DNA of 5,426 nucleotides from positions 1-5,426 of the forward strand of contig CAZHRR010000150.1 of assembly GCA_964534955.1 (NCBI GenBank). The letters run 5' to 3'. A program made the position numbers and the translations under genes. The notes under the pieces are model-generated. The model was not told where the DNA came from, did no database searches, and saw only the letters and a program-made list of their open reading frames with translations. The DNA comes from UBA2128 sp964534955 (GTDB lineage: Bacteria > Fidelibacterota > Marinisomatia > Marinisomatales > UBA2128). Shown piece by piece: positions 1-5,101 of this stretch. Numbering within the stretch: position 1 is the stretch's first letter; each line of letters starts with the position of its first letter.

Positions 1-219
1 AAATATCCGTTTATGTTCAACAGTTCTGATGTATGCGTGATAAACAAGATTGACTTGCTCCCCTATGTTGATTTTGATATGGAGCGGTTTAAAGAGTATG
101 CCCGCCAGGCGAATCCTGGCCTGATTTTTTTGGAGCTTTCAGCAAAGACTGGGGAGGGTCTCGATAAGTGGTACGAGTGGCTGCAGATGGAGATAAACAA
201 ACTGCGGGAGGCCGCTTGA
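1..219 (+). CDS. hypB: HypB, hydrogenase nickel incorporation GTPase (3' end only)
   Basis: The reading frame is open from the first base and encodes the last 72 residues of HypB; the 5' part lies outside the window. HypB is a cytoplasmic SIMIBI-class GTPase that acts with HypA to deliver nickel to the hydrogenase large subunit once the Fe(CN)2CO group is in place. Visible here are the guanine-specificity motif NKID (about residues 15-18 of this fragment), followed by LLPYVDFD, which is highly typical of HypB, and the SAKTGEG segment (about 47-53) matching the G5 region. The C-terminus (WYEWLQMEINKLREAA) is of normal length for the family. The P-loop, metal-site cysteines and any His-rich N-terminus cannot be judged. 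It is followed 46 nt later by hypD on the same strand, consistent with one operon. Confidence 0.96.
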   Translation, partial: KYPFMFNSSDVCVINKIDLLPYVDFDMERFKEYARQANPGLIFLELSAKTGEGLDKWYEWLQMEINKLREAA

Positions 220-265
220 TCACCTGTACCGACCAGCCATGATTAAGACTGGCCGTTAGCCGAAG

Positions 266-1402
266 ATGAAGTATGTTGACCAATTCCGCGATCCCAGGGC
301 AGTTCCAGGACTTACGTCTGCCATCCTCTCTGAAGTTAGACAGGACAAGTCCTACGCCATCATGGAATTTTGCGGCAGCCACACCCACGCTATCTTCCGA
401 CACGGGATTCAGCACCTGCTTCCGGACTCTATCCGCCTGATTCACGGTCCCGGCTGCCCTGTCTGCGTCCTTCCTATAGGCAGGCTTGACGGTGCTATTC
501 ATTTAGCTAAACACAACGATGTGATTCTCTGCTCTTACGGTGATATGCTTCGCGTCCCCGGCTCCAAAAGAACAAGTCTGATGAAAGTAAAGTCGCAGGG
601 TGCCGATGTAAGGATGGTCTACTCTATTATGGATGCTCTCCGCCTGGCCAGAGAAAACCCGGAAAAGGAGGTAGTCTTTTTTGCCATCGGATTTGAAACG
701 ACTACGCCGCACACAGCTATGGCTATTCAACAGGCAGGGAAACTGGATGTGAAAAACTTCTCGGTGTTTTGCAATCACGTCCTGACGCCCTCTGCCATAG
801 CTAGCATTCTTGAGAGTCCCGAAGTGCGTGAGTACGGTACGGTACCTATCAATGGATTTATCGGACCAGCTCACGTGAGTGCTGTCATCGGAAGTCAGCC
901 TTACGAGTACTTTGCTGAGGAGTACCAGAAGCCGGTAGTCATTGCTGGTTTCGAACCACTCGATGTGATGCAGGCAGTCCTGATGCTGGTACGGCAGATC
1001 AACGAAAATCGGGCAGATGTAGAGAATGAGTATTCCCGGGCAGTAACTAGGCACGGCAATGAAAAGGCGAAGGCGTTAGTGGCGGAGGTCTTTGAACTGA
1101 GAAAAACATTCGAATGGCGCGGGCTGGGGCTTGTTCCTTACAGCGGGTTGAAAATCAAGCAGGATTATGAACAATTCGATGCTGAGGTTCGATTCCATGT
1201 CCCTGATGAATCAGTTCGTGATCACAAGGCATGCGAATGTGGTGCAATCCTTCGTGGAGTGAAGAAGCCAACTGACTGCAAGGTGTTCGGGACGGTCTGC
1301 ACACCTGACAATCCGCTGGGAAGCTGCATGGTGTCGGCTGAAGGAGCCTGTGCTGCGTACTATTCATACGGACGCTTTAAGTCAGCCAGTGCGTCGGCCT
1401 GA
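266..1402 (+). CDS. hypD: HypD, iron-sulfur scaffold for Fe(CN)2CO assembly
   Basis: 378 residues, full length for HypD. HypD forms a cytoplasmic complex with HypC that holds the iron while two cyanides (from HypE) and CO are attached. Motifs in order: FCGSHTHAI with Cys36; GPGCPVC with Cys64 and Cys67, the redox-active/metal-site cysteines of the family; GFETTTPHTA at about 142-151; and a C-terminal cysteine-rich region (Cys323, Cys325, Cys338, Cys345, Cys354, Cys362; segments CECGAIL, DCKVFGTVCTP, CMVSAEGACAAYY) that includes the [4Fe-4S] ligands. All expected cysteines are present, so the protein should be functional. The start is well fixed: a TAG stop lies in frame at 257-259, and MKYVDQFRDP matches the usual HypD N-terminus. 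The ribosome binding site is weak (no clear AGGAGG before the ATG), which may mean dependence on translation from hypB. The next gene, hypE, is separated by a 483-nt repeat-bearing region. Confidence 0.98.
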   Translation: MKYVDQFRDPRAVPGLTSAILSEVRQDKSYAIMEFCGSHTHAIFRHGIQHLLPDSIRLIHGPGCPVCVLPIGRLDGAIHLAKHNDVILCSYGDMLRVPGSKRTSLMKVKSQGADVRMVYSIMDALRLARENPEKEVVFFAIGFETTTPHTAMAIQQAGKLDVKNFSVFCNHVLTPSAIASILESPEVREYGTVPINGFIGPAHVSAVIGSQPYEYFAEEYQKPVVIAGFEPLDVMQAVLMLVRQINENRADVENEYSRAVTRHGNEKAKALVAEVFELRKTFEWRGLGLVPYSGLKIKQDYEQFDAEVRFHVPDESVRDHKACECGAILRGVKKPTDCKVFGTVCTPDNPLGSCMVSAEGACAAYYSYGRFKSASASA

Positions 1403-1451
1403 TGTGGTAAGTGGCTTATCTTCACTTCGTTCAATCTACACTTCGTTACGA

Positions 1452-1665
1452 TTGACAAGTGAATCTACACTTCGTTACGATTGACAAGTGAATCTACACT
1501 TCGTTACGATTGACAANNNNNNNNNNNNNNNNNNNNNNNNNNNNNNNNNNNNNNNNNNNNNNNNNNNNNNNNNNNNNNNNNNNNNNNNNNNNNNNNNNNN
1601 NNNNNNNNNNNNNNNNAATCTACACTTCGTTACGATTGACAAGTGAATCTACACTTCGTTACGAT
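1452..1665 (+). promoter_or_regulatory. Candidate iterated sigma70-like promoter elements in the tandem array
   Basis: Each intact unit junction places a perfect -35 consensus TTGACA 18 nt upstream of TACGAT, which matches 4 of 6 positions of TATAAT including the key TA..AT bases. The pairs seen are 1452-1457/1476-1481, 1481-1486/1505-1510 and 1636-1641/1660-1665. They point toward hypE, and the last would start a transcript near 1672, leaving a leader of roughly 210 nt. This is pattern matching only: the sigma factor preferences of this organism are unknown and the spacing could be a by-product of the repeat. Confidence 0.25.
1517..1616. other. Assembly gap of exactly 100 N
   Basis: A run of exactly 100 undetermined bases, the conventional placeholder for a gap of unknown length. 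The sequence stops 26 bp into a tandem unit on the left and resumes at the first base of a unit on the right. If only further units are missing, the true gap is therefore 3 + 29n bp, and 100 does not fit that series. The gap most likely exists because short reads could not span the array. Confidence 0.97.
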
Positions 1666-1690
1666 TGACAAGTGAAGCTACATTTTGCTA

Positions 1691-1728
1691 CCTGTCTACT
1701 CCACCAGCCGGCGGATACGACAGACAGG
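1691..1728. repeat. Inverted repeat, 7-bp arms CCTGTCT/AGACAGG
   Basis: CCTGTCT at 1691-1697 pairs perfectly with AGACAGG at 1722-1728 across a 24-nt loop. The loop contains GCCGGCGGATACGA (1707-1720), a 14-nt string found again at the 3' end of hypX (4719-4732). There is no T-tract downstream, so a terminator role is not supported. Confidence 0.5.
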
Positions 1729-1743
1729 CCCGCTTGAACGGCA

Positions 1744-1782
1744 CCTGCCCGAATGACATGGTAAGGCGGGTAGTCGGGCAGG
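1744..1782. repeat. Inverted repeat, 9-bp GC-rich arms CCTGCCCGA/TCGGGCAGG
   Basis: CCTGCCCGA at 1744-1752 is perfectly complementary to TCGGGCAGG at 1774-1782, giving a strong 9-bp stem with a 21-nt loop. It lies between hypD and hypE and could act as a transcript-stabilising or attenuating hairpin, or be part of a dispersed repeat. The downstream sequence (CGATTAACAAG) is not T-rich. Confidence 0.6.
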
Positions 1783-1793
1783 CGATTAACAAG

Positions 1794-1859
1794 TACTATG
1801 GATAAATATGAAGTGAGAAGCAGTACCAATAATCAGCTACCAATAATTTATCCATCGTA
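1794..1859. repeat. Long AT-rich hairpin immediately upstream of hypE
   Basis: TACTATGGATAAAT (1794-1807) pairs with ATTTATCCATCGTA (1846-1859) in 13 of 14 positions, with an uninterrupted 10-bp inner stem (1798-1807 with 1846-1855). The loop is 38 nt and contains AGTGAGAAGCAGTA, which recurs in nearly the same form after hypX (AGTGAGTAGCAGTA, 4746-4759). The structure ends 26 nt before the hypE ATG and would sit in its 5' leader. The terminal-inverted-repeat shape with a related copy elsewhere suggests a small dispersed repeat element; an effect on hypE translation is possible but untested. Confidence 0.6.
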
Positions 1860-1885
1860 GTGTAACGTAGAGGGACTACTCACTA

Positions 1886-2944
1886 ATGAGAATGAAGCAG
1901 ACATCCAAACGAGGTTACATTCGTCCACTCGATCTTAAGGATGGGATTGTAGAGTTGAGCTACGGGAGTGGTGGGCGAAACATGGTTCAGCTTATAGATG
2001 AACTGTTCGCAGCCGCTTTTGACAATCCTCTGCTGAACCAGCGCAATGATCAAGCATGTTTTGGTGTGGAAACCGGACGAATGGTGATGACTACAGACTC
2101 CTATGTTGTCTCTCCGCTTTTCTTCCCGGGCGGCAACATCGGCAGCCTGGCAATTCACGGAACGATAAACGACGTGGCTATGGCCGGTGCAAAACCGCTC
2201 TATCTCTCGACAGGATTCATCATTGAGGAAGGGTTTCCTCTGGCTGATCTGAACAGGATTGTCCAGTCCATGTCAGAGGCGGCTGAGGAGGCAAATGTTC
2301 CTATCGTAACTGGCGATACAAAGGTAGTGGATAAGGGGAAGGCCGACGGTCTATTCATCAATACGACGGGAGTGGGAGTAGTCCCTGATGGTGTCAACAT
2401 TTCGGCTGATCAGGCCCGGACCGGTGATAAGGTGCTCCTCTCAGGCACTATTGGAGATCACGGTGTGGCCGTTATGTCGAAACGGGAGAATCTTGACTTT
2501 GATACCGTTATTGAGTCTGACAGTGCAGCGTTGAATGAACTTGTTGAGGTCATGATTCAGACTGTTCCGGGGATTCATGTCATGCGTGATCCCACACGAG
2601 GCGGTCTGGCTTCGACTCTCAATGAAATTACTACTCAGTCCGATGTGGGCATTGTTCTTGATGAGACTGCTATTCCAGTACGGAAGGAAGTAGAAGCTGC
2701 CTGTGAAATTCTTGGACTTGATCCACTCCACGTTGCTAACGAAGGGAAACTGGTTGCCATCTGCCATGAAGCGGATGCCGAGAAACTCCTAACGGTGATG
2801 AAGTCCCATCCTCTGGGTAAGGATAGTGCGATTATCGGAGAAGTGGTGGAAGATCCCGACCACTTCGTAGAGATGAAAACAACCTTTGGCGGACGACGGA
2901 TAGTGGACTGGCTTAGTGGTGAACAGTTACCACGAATCTGCTGA
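1886..2944 (+). CDS. hypE: HypE, carbamoyl-dehydratase / cyanide donor
   Basis: 352 residues of the AIR-synthase (PurM)-related family. HypE accepts a carbamoyl group from HypF on its C-terminal cysteine, dehydrates it with ATP to a thiocyanate, and passes cyanide to the HypC-HypD iron. The protein ends PRIC, so the essential C-terminal Cys352 is the last residue. Other family motifs are YGSGGR (26-31), TTDSYVVSPLFFPGG (69-83), GTINDVAMAGAKP (92-104), VTGDTK (141-146), RDPTRGG (234-240) and ANEGKL (284-289). GAGGG-like purine sequence at about 1869-1875 precedes the chosen ATG by about 10-12 nt. A second in-frame ATG at 1892 is a possible alternative start, and the N-terminal 15 or so residues are not conserved enough to decide. 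hypX starts 8 nt after the stop, indicating co-transcription. Confidence 0.98.
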   Translation: MRMKQTSKRGYIRPLDLKDGIVELSYGSGGRNMVQLIDELFAAAFDNPLLNQRNDQACFGVETGRMVMTTDSYVVSPLFFPGGNIGSLAIHGTINDVAMAGAKPLYLSTGFIIEEGFPLADLNRIVQSMSEAAEEANVPIVTGDTKVVDKGKADGLFINTTGVGVVPDGVNISADQARTGDKVLLSGTIGDHGVAVMSKRENLDFDTVIESDSAALNELVEVMIQTVPGIHVMRDPTRGGLASTLNEITTQSDVGIVLDETAIPVRKEVEAACEILGLDPLHVANEGKLVAICHEADAEKLLTVMKSHPLGKDSAIIGEVVEDPDHFVEMKTTFGGRRIVDWLSGEQLPRIC

Positions 2945-2952
2945 TTGTGCTC

Positions 2953-4743
2953 ATGCGCATTCTCCTGCTCACCCACAGTTTTAACAGTCTCTCCCAAAGA
3001 TTTTACGTGGAATTGTCGGACGCAGGACACGATGTATCCATCGAATTTGATATTAATGATTCTGTGACACGGGAAGCTGTAGACCTGTTCAGACCGGATC
3101 TCATTGTGGCTCCTTTTCTAAAGCGCCGAATTCCGGAAGATATCTGGAGCAATCATCTCTGCATTGTAGTTCATCCGGGCATCAAAGGTGACCGCGGTCC
3201 CTCGGCTCTGGACTGGGCTGTTCAGGAAGGGGAGAAAGAGTGGGGTGTAACCCTTCTCCAGGCTGAAGAAGAGATGGATGCAGGACATATCTGGTCCTCG
3301 GAGTCGTTTCCGATGAGAGAGGCCTCCAAGAGCAGTCTCTATCGCAACGAAGTAACAGATGCTGCAGTTCGATGTTTATGGCAGGTGATTGAACGGATGC
3401 ATGATCCTTCATTTGAGCCTGAGCCTCTCGACTATTCTCAGTCGGATGTATCCGGCAAACATCGTCCATTCATGAAGCAGAGTAACCGGTCCATTGATTG
3501 GACAACCATGACCACAGATGAAATAGTGAGACGTATCCGCGCTGCTGACGGTTTCCCGGGTCTGTATGACGAAAGTTTTGAGATACCGGTTTATCTCTAT
3601 AATGCTTGGCCGGAGGATTCTATAACGGGGAAACCTGGTGAACTCATTGCCCGGAGAGATGGAGCGATATGCAGGGCTGCAGTAGATGGCGCCGTATGGA
3701 TTGGACATATGAAAAAGAAGTCGCGTAAGGGGGAAAGAGAATTTAAACTACCAGCAGCCATGGTCTTGGGAGATAAGGTTAAGTCTGTGCCTGAGATGGT
3801 AAGCGATCCTTTTAATGGTGTATTGAACGGATCTTTTGGTAACATCCGGTATGAAGAGCGTGGTGGTGTTGGTTATCTCTACTTCCCCTTCTACAATGGC
3901 GCCATGGGAACTCTGCAATGCCGTAAGTTATTGGAAGTTTATTATCAGGTCCGTGAAAGACCTGTGCAGGTGGTGGTGCTCATGGGAGGGTCTGAGTTCT
4001 GGTCAAACGGGATGAACCTGAATCTCATCGAGGCTGCGGACAGTCCGGCGGATGAATCGTGGCAAAATATCAACATGATAGACGATTTGGCCCGGGAGAT
4101 TATTGAAACCACAGATAAGTTCATCATAGTTGCCATGGAGGGCAATGCCGGTGCAGGGGGTGTTTTTCTTGCTCTTGCAGCCGATATGGTAATGGCTCGG
4201 GATGGGGTAGTGCTGAATCCGCACTACAAGTCAATGGGCAACCTTTACGGCTCGGAGTACTGGACTTATTTGCTACCCAGGAGGTGCAGCAGCGAAGCAG
4301 CAGAAGAGCTGATAGAGAACCGTCTTCCTGTGAGTGCGAAGCGGGCTCAAGGATTGGGACTGGTTGATGAGGTGTTTCCGGGAGAGAAGAGGGGATTTCG
4401 ACTGGCATTGGAACAGTTGGCAGAGGAAGTCGCAGGAGATCCACTCTTAGGTCAGAAGCTCAAGGAGAAAGCCAGGAACCGGGCGAGAGATGAGAAGCGA
4501 CGTCCTTTGAATGAGTACCGGGAGCAGGAACTGGAGGGGATACGCCTAAACTTTTATGGCTTTGATCCAAGCTATCACGTGGCAAGATTCAACTTCGTCA
4601 CCAAGCGACCCCGCTCGCGAACGCCATTTTATCTGGCGAAACATCGCCAGCTTGGGTGGCAGATTCCTAAAGTGGAAAGAGATGAGGCAGCTGGTAGAGT
4701 GGTCAATCCACACCGCCGGCCGGCGGATACGATTGATAAATAA
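2953..4743 (+). CDS. hypX: HypX (HoxX), CO-ligand synthesis protein
   Basis: 596 residues, two fused domains. The N-terminal part (to about residue 280) resembles N10-formyl-tetrahydrofolate transferase/hydrolase proteins, with VVHPGIKGDRGPSALDW at about 72-88 (His74) and EEEMDAGHIW (Asp109). The remainder is an enoyl-CoA hydratase/isomerase (crotonase) domain with VVLMGGSEFWSNGMNLN and EGNAGAGGVFLALAAD as oxyanion-hole regions. Studied HypX proteins move a formyl group to CoA and decarbonylate it, giving the CO bound to the [NiFe] iron in aerobic growth. In PHYKSMGNLYGSEYW, Tyr425 and Glu435 have the same ten-residue spacing as the catalytic Tyr/Glu pair I recall for Aquifex HypX. I chose ATG 2953 (MRILLLTHSFNSL) over an in-frame GTG at 2947 because it matches the usual N-terminus. 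There is no clear Shine-Dalgarno site, so coupling to hypE is likely. About 31 residues follow the conserved YLAKHR, and the last dozen come from a repeat. Confidence 0.96.
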   Translation: MRILLLTHSFNSLSQRFYVELSDAGHDVSIEFDINDSVTREAVDLFRPDLIVAPFLKRRIPEDIWSNHLCIVVHPGIKGDRGPSALDWAVQEGEKEWGVTLLQAEEEMDAGHIWSSESFPMREASKSSLYRNEVTDAAVRCLWQVIERMHDPSFEPEPLDYSQSDVSGKHRPFMKQSNRSIDWTTMTTDEIVRRIRAADGFPGLYDESFEIPVYLYNAWPEDSITGKPGELIARRDGAICRAAVDGAVWIGHMKKKSRKGEREFKLPAAMVLGDKVKSVPEMVSDPFNGVLNGSFGNIRYEERGGVGYLYFPFYNGAMGTLQCRKLLEVYYQVRERPVQVVVLMGGSEFWSNGMNLNLIEAADSPADESWQNINMIDDLAREIIETTDKFIIVAMEGNAGAGGVFLALAADMVMARDGVVLNPHYKSMGNLYGSEYWTYLLPRRCSSEAAEELIENRLPVSAKRAQGLGLVDEVFPGEKRGFRLALEQLAEEVAGDPLLGQKLKEKARNRARDEKRRPLNEYREQELEGIRLNFYGFDPSYHVARFNFVTKRPRSRTPFYLAKHRQLGWQIPKVERDEAAGRVVNPHRRPADTIDK

Positions 4744-4790
4744 ATAGTGAGTAGCAGTAATGATTACCGATCACCAATGCGTTGATAAAT
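4707..4790. repeat. Diverged repeat copy spanning the hypX 3' end and the hypX-hypC spacer
   Basis: This stretch carries the same modules as the region before hypE. GCCGGCGGATACGA is identical at 4719-4732 and 1707-1720. GATAAATA followed by AGTGAG(A/T)AGCAGTA and later ACCAAT aligns with 1801-1846 at about 31 of 46 positions without gaps. It opens with a perfect 14-bp palindrome, CCGCCGGCCGGCGG (4713-4726), inside the coding sequence. TTGATAAAT occurs as a direct repeat at 4733-4741 and 4782-4790. The copy encodes the last 12 or so codons and the stop of hypX and fills most of the 73-nt spacer before hypC. Confidence 0.65.
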
Positions 4791-4800
4791 TAATGAAGAT

Positions 4801-4807
4801 AGGAGGT
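4801..4807 (+). promoter_or_regulatory. Strong ribosome binding site for hypC
   Basis: AGGAGGT lies 9 nt before the hypC ATG, a full-consensus Shine-Dalgarno sequence at optimal spacing. It is much stronger than the sites before hypD and hypX, consistent with a need for more HypC chaperone than scaffold or enzyme, and it fixes the hypC start. Confidence 0.9.
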
Positions 4808-4816
4808 TGAATAGTA

Positions 4817-5101
4817 ATGTGTCTGGGAATACCGGGAAAAGTTATCGAAATCTTCGAAGACAGTGGTCTCAAGATGGGTAAGATTGACTACGGAGGTACA
4901 GTAAATGAAGCGTGTCTTGAGTATGTACCTGAGATTGAGATTGGTCAGTACACCATTGTCCATGCCGGTTTTGGCATTTCCATTATTGATGAAGAAGAAG
5001 CGATGAAAACGTACGATATCTGGAAAGAGTTCATCGAAGTCAGCGAGCGGGAAGGAGTTGACATTTACGGCAATCCACTGGAAAGACAAAAGGAGGGATA
5101 A
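4817..5101 (+). CDS. hypC: HypC/HupF-family hydrogenase maturation chaperone
   Basis: 94 residues, typical for HypC. This small OB-fold-like cytoplasmic chaperone binds HypD during assembly of the Fe(CN)2CO unit and then carries the iron group to the hydrogenase large-subunit precursor. The N-terminus MCLGIPGKV has the essential Cys2 (exposed after removal of Met1), and VHAGFGI contains His49, the conserved histidine partner. The acidic, helical C-terminal tail (EEEAMKTYDIWKEF) is normal. The start is certain because Cys2 must follow Met and a perfect Shine-Dalgarno site precedes it. Its stop overlaps the next start as TAATG, so the two genes are probably translationally coupled. In many hyp operons hypC directly precedes hypD; here it is displaced to after hypX. 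The cluster could have a second hypC paralogue (hupF/hybG type) elsewhere. Confidence 0.97.
   Translation: MCLGIPGKVIEIFEDSGLKMGKIDYGGTVNEACLEYVPEIEIGQYTIVHAGFGISIIDEEEAMKTYDIWKEFIEVSEREGVDIYGNPLERQKEG
5091..5096 (+). promoter_or_regulatory. Ribosome binding site for the terminal membrane protein
   Basis: AGGAGG sits inside the last codons of hypC, 4 nt before the ATG at 5101. The spacing is shorter than ideal, but together with the TAATG stop/start overlap it supports coupled translation from hypC. Confidence 0.6.

Larger units (their letters stand above)
1433..1674. repeat. 29-bp head-to-tail tandem repeat array, interrupted by an N gap
   Basis: Identical 29-bp units start at 1433, 1462, 1491 (cut by the gap after 26 bp), 1617 and 1646. 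The core of each unit is TTCGTTACGATTGACA, and units abut with no spacer. The visible units are identical base for base, which points to recent amplification or ongoing homogenisation by slippage or recombination. A diverged unit follows at about 1675-1691 (13 of 17 bases agree) and a partial one precedes the array (CACTTCGTT at 1423-1431). Within a unit, CACTT and AAGTG are complementary, so a weak 5-bp hairpin is possible. Copy number is unknown because of the gap. Confidence 0.95.
1403..1885. other. Non-coding region between hypD and hypE
   Basis: This 483-nt stretch (including 100 N) contains no credible gene. It holds, left to right, a short degenerate lead-in (1416-1432), a 29-bp tandem array broken by an assembly gap, a degenerate last unit (about 1675-1691), two GC-rich inverted repeats (1691-1728 and 1744-1782), and an AT-rich hairpin (1794-1859) ending 26 nt before hypE. 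All three forward frames of the tandem unit hit stops within about one unit, so it is not coding. Neither GC-rich hairpin has a following T-run, so I do not call a classical intrinsic terminator. Confidence 0.85.

Noticed and set aside
220..265. Regulatory element in the hypB-hypD spacer
   Set aside because: Only a 4-bp CCAG/CTGG complementarity is visible and there is no convincing Shine-Dalgarno or promoter, so nothing is called.
503..1054. 183-residue reverse-strand open frame inside hypD, and other antisense frames
   Set aside because: These are shadows of strongly conserved forward genes, with no recognisable domains and no ribosome binding signals.
1433..1674. CRISPR array
   Set aside because: The 29-bp period is in the range of CRISPR repeat lengths, but units abut directly with no unique spacers and no cas genes are nearby, so this is a simple tandem repeat.
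1744..1782. Rho-independent terminator after hypD
   Set aside because: The 9-bp GC-rich stem is good, but the loop is 21 nt and no T-tract follows, so it is reported only as an inverted repeat.
2947..2952. GTG start for hypX two codons upstream
   Set aside because: It is in frame and only 2 nt after the hypE stop, but the ATG at 2953 gives the conserved MRILLLTHSFNSL N-terminus and neither has a clear Shine-Dalgarno site.
4556..4747. Short forward frame overlapping the hypX 3' end
   Set aside because: It lies in another frame within the conserved HypX C-terminus (LNFYGFDPSYHVARFNF) and ends in the repeat; nothing supports a gene.
4733..4761. Promoter for hypC (TTGATA, 17 nt, AGTAAT)
   Set aside because: The -35 is good but the -10 matches only 4 of 6 and lacks the leading TA; it falls in a diverged repeat, so chance resemblance is likely.
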